Assembly: GCF_003116035.1 (NCBI RefSeq)
Contig: NZ_LGQW01000015.1
Coordinates: forward strand, 7,465,305 to 7,529,304
Source of the DNA: Azospirillum sp. TSH64
Lineage (GTDB): Bacteria > Pseudomonadota > Alphaproteobacteria > Azospirillales > Azospirillaceae
Reading direction: 5' to 3'
DNA length: 64,000 bases
Positions 42,154 through 49,726 of the stretch are shown in pieces (within the stretch, counting starts at the first letter, position 1; each line of letters begins with the position of its first letter). The notes beneath the pieces are model-generated. The model saw only the letters and a program-made list of their open reading frames with translations. It searched no databases and was not told the DNA's origin. The translations under genes were made by a program, and so were the position numbers.

Positions 42154-43290
42154 ATGACCCAGAAGATTGCGCGCTTTTTCGAAGAGCAGCGCCCGCAGAC
42201 CCCTTGTCTCGTCATCGACCTGGATGTCGTCGAGCAGAACTACAACGATCTGCACGACGCCCTGCCCGACGCCCGCATCTTCTATGCGGTGAAGGCGAAC
42301 CCGGCCGCGGAAATCCTCAGCCTGCTGGCCCGTCTCGGCTCGGCCTTCGACTGCGCCTCGGTCCCGGAAATCCAGATGGCGCTGGCTGCCGGCGCCACCC
42401 CGGACCGCATCTCCTTCGGCAACACCATCAAGAAGGAGAGCGACGTCCGCCGCGCCTTCGAGCTGGGCGTGCGCCTGTTCGCCTTCGACAGCGAGCCGGA
42501 ACTGGAGAAGATCGAGCGTGCCGCCCCCGGCGCCCGTGTGTTCTGCCGCATCCTGACCTCGGGCGAAGGCGCCGAATGGCCGCTGTCGCGCAAGTTTGGC
42601 TGCGACCTGCCGATGGCGCGCGAGCTGCTGCTGAAGGCCCGCGACATGAACGTGCAGCCCTATGGCGTGTCGTTCCATGTCGGCTCGCAGCAGAAGGACC
42701 TGATGCAGTGGGACCACGCAATCTTCCAGGTGGCGCAGCTGTTCCGCGAGCTTGAGGTGCTGGGCGTCGACCTGGGCATGATCAACCTGGGCGGCGGCTT
42801 CCCGACCCGTTACCGCACCGACGTGCCGGAATGCACCGCCTACGGCCAGGCGATCTTCGACTCGCTGCGCACCCACTTCGGCAACCACCTGCCGGAGACC
42901 ATCGTGGAGCCGGGCCGCGGCATGGTCGGCAGCGCCGGCATCATCGAGAGCGAAGTGGTCCTGGTGTCGCGCAAGTCGGCCGAGGATCCCAAGCGCTGGG
43001 TCTACCTGGACATCGGCAAGTTCGGCGGTCTGGCCGAGACGATGGACGAGGCGATCCAGTACCCGATCGAGGTGCTGGGCGACGAGCAGGATGAGGACCG
43101 CGAGGCGGTGATCCTCGCCGGCCCGACCTGCGACAGCGCCGACGTGCTGTACGAGCGTGCCGACTACAAGATGCCGATGGGCCTGAAGTCCGGCGACCGC
43201 GTGCGCATCCACGCCACCGGCGCCTACACCACGACCTACTCGGCCGTCTGCTTCAACGGCTTCGAGCCGCTCAAGCACTACTGCATCTGA
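42154..43290 (+). CDS. Type III PLP-dependent ornithine/lysine decarboxylase
   Basis: A 378-residue alanine-racemase-fold decarboxylase that makes putrescine from ornithine, or cadaverine from lysine. The PLP lysine is in FYAVKANPAAEI (about residue 48), the phosphate-binding GGGFPTRY and EPGRGMVG patches are present, and the second-subunit active-site cysteine is in GPTCDSAD. It is the eukaryotic-like form common in alphaproteobacteria, not the large inducible SpeF form. It has a long structured leader with an upstream reading frame and ends at a strong terminator, so it is a single-gene unit with post-transcriptional control potential. Confidence 0.92.
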   Translation: MTQKIARFFEEQRPQTPCLVIDLDVVEQNYNDLHDALPDARIFYAVKANPAAEILSLLARLGSAFDCASVPEIQMALAAGATPDRISFGNTIKKESDVRRAFELGVRLFAFDSEPELEKIERAAPGARVFCRILTSGEGAEWPLSRKFGCDLPMARELLLKARDMNVQPYGVSFHVGSQQKDLMQWDHAIFQVAQLFRELEVLGVDLGMINLGGGFPTRYRTDVPECTAYGQAIFDSLRTHFGNHLPETIVEPGRGMVGSAGIIESEVVLVSRKSAEDPKRWVYLDIGKFGGLAETMDEAIQYPIEVLGDEQDEDREAVILAGPTCDSADVLYERADYKMPMGLKSGDRVRIHATGAYTTTYSAVCFNGFEPLKHYCI

Positions 43291-43332
43291 GGATACGGGC
43301 GGGGGGTTGCCCTGCCCCGCTTCAGTCCACCA

Positions 43333-43379
43333 AGAGAAAGCCCGCCTGCCGGTTCACCCGGCGGCGGGCTTTCTCTTTT
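43333..43379 (+). terminator. Terminator after decarboxylase
   Basis: A long stem built from AGAGAAAGCCCGCC and GGCGGGCTTTCTCT, with an inner TGCCGG / CCGGC pairing, is followed by TTTTC. Confidence 0.9.
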
Positions 43380-43437
43380 CCAGCCGGCGATTTTTTGTGC
43401 AGCTTATTTTTTGAGCACGCCTAAGCATCGGGCAAAG

Positions 43438-43474
43438 AAAAAGGCCGCCTCCGATCAACGGAAGCGGCCTTTTT
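43438..43474. terminator. Bidirectional terminator after DUF1127 gene
   Basis: A perfect stem AAAAAGGCCGC / GCGGCCTTTTT with a 15-base interior. The T-run on either strand allows it to end the minus-strand DUF1127 transcript and catch read-through from the decarboxylase. Confidence 0.88.
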
Positions 43475-43504
43475 CAGTGCGTTCGCCGGCCGGCGTACAG
43501 GCGC

Positions 43505-43717
43505 TCATTCGCGCCAGAACGGCTTCGACATCTCGCGCTCGGCATCCAGGCGGCTGAAGCCGATGTCCTGGAGCATACGGTCGTCCAGATAGCCCAGCTC
43601 GCGGCGGGTGACGACGCGCTGGCGCCACAGGCCCAGCAGGTTCGAGGCGATTTCGACGACATGGCCGAAGGTGGTGTTGGCGTGGCCGGTCTCGGCCGAG
43701 TGCAGAAGGGTTGCCAT
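43505..43717 (-). CDS. DUF1127 small protein
   Basis: A 70-residue protein with the DUF1127 signature RRELGYLDDRMLQDIGFSR near the C-terminus. Small Arg-rich DUF1127 proteins in alphaproteobacteria have been tied to phosphate and carbon metabolism and RNA turnover. The N-terminal 40 residues (MATLLHSAETGHANTTFGHV) are not part of the domain. Preceded by a conspicuous inverted repeat about 95 bp upstream and followed by a strong terminator, so it forms its own small transcript. Confidence 0.87.
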   Translation of the reverse strand: MATLLHSAETGHANTTFGHVVEIASNLLGLWRQRVVTRRELGYLDDRMLQDIGFSRLDAEREMSKPFWRE

Positions 43718-43809
43718 GATGGAGATTCCTGAGATGTCTTGTTTTGGAGGGTCCGCCGGTCGGCGATCACGTCCTCCTTGTGTGGAAATATAATTATGCT
43801 TCTTTGAGC

Positions 43810-43836
43810 CATGTTGCCACCCCCGACGGCAACATG
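43810..43836. promoter_or_regulatory. Inverted repeat upstream of DUF1127 gene
   Basis: Perfect 9-bp arms CATGTTGCC and GGCAACATG with a 9-bp spacer, next to an AT-rich patch (AAATATAATTATG, 43787-43797) that likely contains promoter elements. It could be an operator for DUF1127 or for the divergent HAD gene. The rest of the 313-bp gap shows nothing recognisable. Confidence 0.5.
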
Positions 43837-44030
43837 CCCGCTTTGCAGGCAGCGAAGAACTCACCATGGAATGTCACCGATCTGTGGCAAATTCGTCATT
43901 GCGGATACTTACCGTTCGCCAGACTGACAATAAAGGACCCCCACACCGGCACCCGCTGGACAAGGCAGACCGACTTGGGCGATGTATTGTTTTACTTACG
44001 GATCAATCCAGCAGACCAGTGGACAGGCTC

Positions 44031-44756
44031 ATGAGCAGCAACCCCAGCCCCGCCGGCACCCCCGCCGGCCAGCAGTTCGAAACCATCGGCTTCGATGGCG
44101 ACGACACGCTCTGGCACAATGAATCGCTGTTTTCGATGACGCAGGACCGCTTCCGCGCCCTGCTGGCCCACGCCGCCGACCCGACCGACCTGGACCGCCG
44201 CCTGCTGGAGGCGGAGCGGGCGAACCTCGGGGTCTATGGCTATGGCATCAAGGGCTTCGTGCTGTCGATGATCGAGACGGCGATCGCAGTCACCGACGGC
44301 CATGTCCCCGCCCGCGACCTGCAGAGCCTGATCGACTTCGGCAAGGCGATGCTGGAGCATCCGGTGGAGTTGCTGCCCGGCGTGAAGGAAGTGGTGGAAA
44401 CGCTGGCCGGCCGTCACCGGCTGGTGCTGATCACCAAGGGCGACCTGTTCGACCAGGAAAGCAAGATCGCGCGCTCCGGTCTGTCGGACCTGTTCCAGGC
44501 GGTGGAGATCGTCAGCGAGAAGGACCCGGCCACCTACCGCCGGGTGATGGACCGCCACGGCATCGACCCGGCCCGCTTCCTGATGGTCGGCAACTCGGTG
44601 CGTTCCGACATCCTGCCGGTGCTGGCGACCGGCGCCCATGCCGTCCATATCCCCTATGCCATCACCTGGGCCCATGAAGAGGCCGAGGTGCCGGATGAAC
44701 ATTACCGCCGGCTGGAGTCGGTTCGCGACTTGCCGGCATTGCTGGCCGACTGGTAA
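44031..44756 (+). CDS. HAD superfamily hydrolase
   Basis: A 241-residue cytosolic phosphatase of the haloacid dehalogenase superfamily. Motif I is DGDDTLWHNE (Asp nucleophile and acid Asp), motif II Thr is in LVLITKGD, and motif IV region MVGNSVRSDILP carries the metal-binding Asp. The cap domain type is the helical C1 form, as in YjjG-type nucleotidases or phosphoglycolate phosphatases. Substrate unknown. The ATG at 44031 lacks a strong Shine-Dalgarno site. A cupin gene follows 12 bp downstream. Confidence 0.87.
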   Translation: MSSNPSPAGTPAGQQFETIGFDGDDTLWHNESLFSMTQDRFRALLAHAADPTDLDRRLLEAERANLGVYGYGIKGFVLSMIETAIAVTDGHVPARDLQSLIDFGKAMLEHPVELLPGVKEVVETLAGRHRLVLITKGDLFDQESKIARSGLSDLFQAVEIVSEKDPATYRRVMDRHGIDPARFLMVGNSVRSDILPVLATGAHAVHIPYAITWAHEEAEVPDEHYRRLESVRDLPALLADW

Positions 44757-44768
44757 GGAGCCCTGACG

Positions 44769-45131
44769 ATGACCCTGCCCATCCCCCTGTCGCTCCTGGC
44801 CGACCTCGACGGCATCACCCCCGAAACGGGCGCACCGGCAGCCGAGCGCATCCTGTCGGGCGCGCCGGTCTTCACCAGTTGGAACGGCTACGAGTCGCCC
44901 GATGGCAAGCGGTTCGCCGGCACATGGCGGTCGACGCCCGGCTCCTGGCGCATCGTCTATGACGAGTGGGAATATTGCGAGATTCTGGAAGGCGAAAGCG
45001 TCGTCGCCCATGACGATGGCCGGTCATGGACCTTGAAGGCCGGGGACCGTTTCGTCATCGAACCGGGATTCCAGGGAAGCTGGACGGTGATCGCGGCTAC
45101 CACAAAGCGCTATGTGGTGATCCTGCCCTGA
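44769..45131 (+). CDS. Cupin domain protein
   Basis: A 120-residue single cupin barrel of the DUF861 kind (related to ureidoglycine aminohydrolase). The pattern YDEWEYCEILEGESVVAHDD and KAGDRFVIEPGFQGSW fits the two cupin motifs, but the usual metal-binding histidines are largely absent (Glu and Asp in place), so it may bind a ligand rather than a metal. Cotranscribed with the HAD gene. AAGGAG precedes the ATG. Confidence 0.85.
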   Translation: MTLPIPLSLLADLDGITPETGAPAAERILSGAPVFTSWNGYESPDGKRFAGTWRSTPGSWRIVYDEWEYCEILEGESVVAHDDGRSWTLKAGDRFVIEPGFQGSWTVIAATTKRYVVILP

Positions 45132-45133
45132 CC

Positions 45134-45367
45134 CTAACCGGTGATCTCGACGGACTGCTGGACGGTGTTGTGACTGAGGATGGTGACGGCCTTGCGCCCG
45201 ATCTCCACCGCCAGCACGCCCAGGACGAGGATGGAGGCGACCAGCATCAGGCGGGCGATGTCGCGGGACCAGACGCGTTTGCGGGCATTGGCCCGGCGAT
45301 GTGCGCGGAGTACCGCCTGAGCGGCACGGCCGGGCAGACGCTGTCCCATCCAGGCGGTGGCGGCCAT
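45134..45367 (-). CDS. Small single-span membrane protein
   Basis: A 77-residue protein with a basic N-terminal part (RAAQAVLRAHRRANARKRVW) and one membrane helix (LMLVASILVLGVLAVEIG). The ATG at 45367 is preceded by GAGGGAG with ideal spacing; an upstream ATG at 45385 is less well placed. The region just upstream is very AT-rich (TATATAAAATTTTAT), a likely promoter. It converges with the cupin gene at 3 bp. No family recognised. Confidence 0.6.
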   Translation of the reverse strand: MAATAWMGQRLPGRAAQAVLRAHRRANARKRVWSRDIARLMLVASILVLGVLAVEIGRKAVTILSHNTVQQSVEITG

Positions 45368-45485
45368 GATGCGCTCCCTCACCATTCCCAACAATCGATA
45401 TGCTTTTATATAAAATTTTATCTTGTTCGGCAAGAGACGAGTCCCGCAGCGGATTGCCGCAGGACTCACCCCGCAGAGGCGACGC

Positions 45486-46988
45486 TTACTCCTTGAAGGC
45501 CACCTCGCGCTGGCGGCGGAAGGCCGGCAGCAGGATCAGGGCCAGCAGGCCGGCGGCCACCGCCATCAGGCCGGCGCTGATCGGCCGGGACACGAAGATG
45601 CCCAGGTCGCCATGCGACAGCAGCATCGCCCGGCTGAGATTCTCCTCCAGCAGCGGGCCGAGGACGAAGCCGAGCAGCAGCGGCGCCGGTTCGCAGTCCA
45701 GCTTTTTCAGCACATACCCGAACAGGCCGAAGCCGGCCATCATCACCACGTCGAAGACGTCGTTGCGCAGGCTGTAGGTGCCGATGCAGCAGAAGACCAG
45801 GATGGCGGGAAACAGGTAGGCGTAGGGAACGCGCAACAGCCGCACCCAGATGCCGATCAGCGGCAGGTTCAGCACCACCAGCATGATGTTGCCGACCAGC
45901 ATGCTGGCGATCATGCCCCAGAACAGGTCGGGCTGCTTGGTCATGATCTGCGGGCCCGGTGTGATGCCGTGGATCATCATCGCGCCGATCATCAGCGCCA
46001 TCACCGCGTTGGACGGAATGCCGAGGCTGAGCATTGGGATGAAGCTGGCCTGGGCGCCGGCATTGTTGGCGGCCTCCGGTCCGGCGACGCCCTGGATGGC
46101 GCCCTTGCCGAAGGCGGACGGATCGCGCGCCACCTTCTTTTCCAGCGCGTAGGAGGAAAAGGCGCTCAGCGTCGCCCCGCCGCCGGGCAGGATGCCGAGG
46201 AAGGCGCCGAGAGCCGTGCCGCGCACAGCGGCCGGCCAGGCGTCCTTGAAGTCCTGCCAGCTCGGCCACAACCGATGGATCGGCGACGGTTCGATGCCGC
46301 GCCCCTCCGTCTCCTCCAGGTTGATGATGATGTCGGCCAGACCGAACAGCCCCATGGCGAGCGGCACGAAGTCCAGCCCGTCGTAAAGCTGCGGGATGTC
46401 GAAGGTGAAGCGCATCTGGCCGGAATTGACGTCGGTGCCGACCATCGACAGCAGCAACCCGATCAGGATCATCGCCACCGCCTTGACGACGGAGCCGTGG
46501 GCGAGGATCACCGCACCGATCAGCCCGACCAGCATCAGCGCGACATATTCCGACGGACCGAAGGCCAGCGCCACCCCGGCAAGCGGCGGACCGGCGACGG
46601 CGATGACCAGCGTGGTGACGATGCCGGCGAACAGCGAGGCCAGTGCCGCGGTCGCCAGCGCCACGCCGCCGCGGCCCTGGCGCGCCATGGCGTTGCCGTC
46701 CAGGCAGGTCATGACGGACGAGGATTCGCCCGGCAGCTTCACCAGGATGGCGGTGGTCGAGCCGCCATACTGGGCGCCGTAGAAGATGCCGGCCAGCATG
46801 ATCAGCGCGCCGACCGGTGGCAGGTAGAAAGTGATCGGCAGCAACAGCGCCACCGTCGCCGTCGGCCCCAGCCCCGGCAGAACGCCGATCAGCGTGCCGA
46901 TCAGGGCGCCGAGGAAGCAGTAGAGCAGGTTCATCGGCTCGACCGACACGCCCAGCCCGAGCCAGAGATTGGCGAAGACGTCCATCAT
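45486..46988 (-). CDS. tctA: Tripartite tricarboxylate transporter, large subunit TctA
   Basis: TctA is the main membrane channel of the TTT carboxylate importer. The 500-residue protein has about 11 or 12 helices and the family motifs GVLPGLGPTATVALLLPITF near the N-terminus and GILPGGGATLSAFSSYALEK in the second half. It starts at ATGATG overlapping the tctB stop codon (choice of first ATG at 46988), so it is coupled to tctB. Substrate may be citrate or another carboxylate; not deducible. Confidence 0.93.
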   Translation of the reverse strand: MMDVFANLWLGLGVSVEPMNLLYCFLGALIGTLIGVLPGLGPTATVALLLPITFYLPPVGALIMLAGIFYGAQYGGSTTAILVKLPGESSSVMTCLDGNAMARQGRGGVALATAALASLFAGIVTTLVIAVAGPPLAGVALAFGPSEYVALMLVGLIGAVILAHGSVVKAVAMILIGLLLSMVGTDVNSGQMRFTFDIPQLYDGLDFVPLAMGLFGLADIIINLEETEGRGIEPSPIHRLWPSWQDFKDAWPAAVRGTALGAFLGILPGGGATLSAFSSYALEKKVARDPSAFGKGAIQGVAGPEAANNAGAQASFIPMLSLGIPSNAVMALMIGAMMIHGITPGPQIMTKQPDLFWGMIASMLVGNIMLVVLNLPLIGIWVRLLRVPYAYLFPAILVFCCIGTYSLRNDVFDVVMMAGFGLFGYVLKKLDCEPAPLLLGFVLGPLLEENLSRAMLLSHGDLGIFVSRPISAGLMAVAAGLLALILLPAFRRQREVAFKE

Positions 46989-47461
46989 GGCCAGATCTGG
47001 AGCGGCAGGCCCAGTCCCCAGGAGAAGATGGCGACGCAGGCGGAGGCCAGCGTGGCCCACAATGCGGTGAAGGGACCCGGGCGCAGCGGCCGGCCGGCCA
47101 GCCCGCCGATCCCGATCAGCGCCAGGATGGCGAGCACCAGTCCCAGCTTGTCGAGCAGGGCGGCGAAGGCCACCACCGCGACGGTGATGGCGACCGACGG
47201 CCTCCATGCCCAGGCCAATGCCGCCGGCGCATCGGCGGTCAGGGCGCGAAACATCGTCGCGAGCCCCGACAACAGCAGGAAATAGCAGACGAGCCGCGGG
47301 AAGAAGCCGGCCTGCATCAGGGCCAGCGACCCGGCCTCCCAATTGCGCGCCAGCCACAGGCCGCCGAGTGCGATGGCGGCGAGCAGCAGCCCGGCCGCCA
47401 GGTCCTGGGGCGATCTCAGCCGGAAGGCAGCCGGCCGTGGCGATCTCAGGGTATGTGTCAT
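46985..47461 (-). CDS. tctB: Tripartite tricarboxylate transporter, small subunit TctB
   Basis: A 158-residue membrane protein with four helices, as expected for TctB, the small integral subunit. Typical features are the Arg-rich N-terminus, AAGLLLAAIALGGLWLARNW, and GFFPRLVCYFLLLSGL. The ATG at 47461 is used; a GTG nine codons earlier is possible. Overlaps tctA by four bases. The periplasmic receptor gene tctC is divergent. Confidence 0.87.
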   Translation of the reverse strand: MTHTLRSPRPAAFRLRSPQDLAAGLLLAAIALGGLWLARNWEAGSLALMQAGFFPRLVCYFLLLSGLATMFRALTADAPAALAWAWRPSVAITVAVVAFAALLDKLGLVLAILALIGIGGLAGRPLRPGPFTALWATLASACVAIFSWGLGLPLQIWP

Positions 47462-47666
47462 TGGATGGATGTCCGCTCTCTCAGGCACGCGACGGCGAGT
47501 AGGCCGGGTGCAGCGCTCTCGCTTCGTGGAACGAGTTCATCGGACGAGGGGCACGGGAGGGAGCGGGCCCGCGCCCAACCGGGCGCAGTCCACACTGGCC
47601 GTTCCGAACCCTCGGCACCCGAATCCGCGGGTTGCATTATCGTCGCGCAGCGCATCTCCGTCGAGT

Positions 47667-47680
47667 GTCATATGCATGAC
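47667..47680. promoter_or_regulatory. Operator candidate in tctB/tctC divergent gap
   Basis: GTCAT-ATGC-ATGAC is a perfect inverted repeat about midway in the 405-bp gap between the divergent tctBA and tctC. The gap also contains an AT-rich stretch (47690-47780) likely to hold the tctC promoter. No regulator gene such as tctDE is adjacent. Confidence 0.45.
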
Positions 47681-47866
47681 GTTGCGCGCTTTAATTCGCG
47701 ATAAAAGGAAATTTTCAAACTTTATCCGCGGCATTTCGCGCGGAGACACCCTTTTCGATATCAATAAATTTAGTCAATACACGCACAAGCGACGGCGTGT
47801 GGATGCGGGTGCCGAGGCGAGCGGAGCCGGCGCCGGCCCCATCGGCACGAAAGAAGGGATGGAGCG

Positions 47867-48871
47867 ATGACAGCAGCGACCCGATTACTGCGCATGGCCG
47901 GCGGCCGTGCCGCATCCCTTTTCGGCACGGCACTCGCGGCGCTGGTTCTGTGCGCTGCGGCCGCCCCGATGGCGCAGGCCGCCTATCCGGAGAAGCCGAT
48001 CACCATGATCGTGGCCTATGGGGCCGGCGGATCGACCGACGTGACGGCCCGCATGCTGGCGCCCTACATCGAGCGGTATCTGGGAGGCGCCCGGATCGTC
48101 ATCCTGAACCGTCCCGGCGCCGGCGGGGAAATCGGCTTCGCCGCCATCGCCGACGCCGTGCCCGACGGCTACACCATCGGCTTCATCAACACGCCGAACC
48201 TCATCACCATCCCGATCGAACGGCAGGCGCGCTACGGCCTGGATCGGCTGGATCCGCTGGTGAACATCGTCGACGACCCCGGCGTGATGACCGTCCGCGC
48301 CGACAGCCCGTTCCGCTCGGTCGCAGACGTGGTCGCACAGGCCAAGGCCAATCCCCGCGCTCTCACCGTCGGTTCGACCGGCATCGGCTCCGACGACCAT
48401 CTCGCCATGCTCCTGCTGGAACGGCAGGCCGGGGTTCACCTCACCCATGTGCCCTTTCCCGGCAGCGCCGAGAATTACCGGGCGATGCTGGGCCAGCACA
48501 TCCAGATCTGCGACCAGAATCTGGGCGAGGGGCTGCGTGGACTCGCCGGTGGCGATCCGGTGCGGATGCTGGGCGTGATGAGCCGATCGCGCTGGGACAT
48601 GGCACCCGACCTGCCGACCTTCCGCGAGCAGGGCTATGCCATCGACATGGTGTCGATGCGCGGCATCGGTGCTCCGAAAGGCCTGCCGCCGGAGATCCGC
48701 CGCCCCCTGATCGAGGCGATCACCAAGGCCGCCATGGATCCGGAATTCCAGGCCAAGGCGCGCGAGACCTTCCAGCCGCTGCGCATCGTCGGCCCCGACG
48801 CCTTCACCGCCGAGTTGATGCAGCTGGACGGCGAGTTCCGCAGCCTGTGGACCGAGATGCCCTGGAAGTGA
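47867..48871 (+). CDS. tctC: Tripartite tricarboxylate transporter substrate-binding protein
   Basis: A 334-residue periplasmic receptor of the Bug/TctC family. A signal peptide covers about residues 1-38 (ALAALVLCAAAAPMAQA, then AYPEKPI). The mature N-terminus YPEKPITMIVAYGAGGSTD and later ENYRAMLGQHIQICDQNLGE fit the family. It would deliver a carboxylate to TctAB, encoded divergently. AAGGGATGGAG precedes the ATG. Confidence 0.92.
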   Translation: MTAATRLLRMAGGRAASLFGTALAALVLCAAAAPMAQAAYPEKPITMIVAYGAGGSTDVTARMLAPYIERYLGGARIVILNRPGAGGEIGFAAIADAVPDGYTIGFINTPNLITIPIERQARYGLDRLDPLVNIVDDPGVMTVRADSPFRSVADVVAQAKANPRALTVGSTGIGSDDHLAMLLLERQAGVHLTHVPFPGSAENYRAMLGQHIQICDQNLGEGLRGLAGGDPVRMLGVMSRSRWDMAPDLPTFREQGYAIDMVSMRGIGAPKGLPPEIRRPLIEAITKAAMDPEFQAKARETFQPLRIVGPDAFTAELMQLDGEFRSLWTEMPWK

Positions 48872-48912
48872 CGGCCTGGATATAAGAACCGATCGCGAAA
48901 CGATCTCTTCTG

Positions 48913-49641
48913 TTACGCATTCATTCCGGTATCGTAACGGATCGGATCGGTCATTCCGGCTTCGGAAAAGCCCTTGAGACGCAGCAGGCAGCTGTCACAG
49001 GCGCCACAGGACAACCCCTCCGGCGTCGGATCGTAGCAGGAGTGGGTGAGGCTGTAGTCCACCCCCAGCTCCAGCCCGCGGCGGACGATGGCGGCCTTGT
49101 CCAGCGTCATCAGCGGTGCATGGATCCTGAAGCGGCTGGTGCCTTCGACCCCGGCCTTGGTGGCGAGGTTGGCGAGTGTTTCAAACGCCGCGATGTATTC
49201 GGGCCGGCAGTCGGGATAGCCGGAGTAATCCAGCGCATTGACGCCGATGAACAGGTCGGATGCTCCCAGCGTCTCCGCCCAGGCCAGCGCAAAGGACAGG
49301 AAGACGGTGTTGCGCGCCGGGACATAGGTGACGGGGATGCCCTCGCCCAGCCCGGCCTGCAGATCGGCGGTGCTGTCGTGCTTCGGCACGGCGATGGAGT
49401 CGGTCAGGGCCGAGCCGCCGAAGGCGCGCAGGTCGATGTCGGCGATCACATGCCGCTCCACCCCCATCGCCGCGACCACCCGCCGCGCCGCTTCCAGCTC
49501 CACCGAATGGCGCTGGCCGTAACGGAAGCTGAGCGCATTGACCCGGTAGCCCTCGGCCTTGGCGATGGCGAGCACCGTCGTCGAGTCGAGCCCGCCGCTG
49601 ACCAGCACCACCGCGTCCCTGACACCGTTCCGATCCGCCAT
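48913..49641 (-). CDS. queC: 7-cyano-7-deazaguanine synthase
   Basis: QueC converts 7-carboxy-7-deazaguanine to preQ0 using ATP and ammonia, on the way to queuosine. The 242-residue protein has the PP-loop motif LVSGGLDSTT near residue 13 and the zinc-binding cysteines in SCYDPTPEGLSCGACDSC near the C-terminus. The ATG at 49641 follows AGGTG. No other que genes are adjacent; tctC is convergent. Confidence 0.95.
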   Translation of the reverse strand: MADRNGVRDAVVLVSGGLDSTTVLAIAKAEGYRVNALSFRYGQRHSVELEAARRVVAAMGVERHVIADIDLRAFGGSALTDSIAVPKHDSTADLQAGLGEGIPVTYVPARNTVFLSFALAWAETLGASDLFIGVNALDYSGYPDCRPEYIAAFETLANLATKAGVEGTSRFRIHAPLMTLDKAAIVRRGLELGVDYSLTHSCYDPTPEGLSCGACDSCLLRLKGFSEAGMTDPIRYDTGMNA

Positions 49642-49726
49642 CGCACACCTGCCTTTCCGAAACCGTCCGCCGACAAGGCGGACATCCCGCGACAGCTTCT
49701 GGCACATCCGGGCGGCACAGGCCAGA

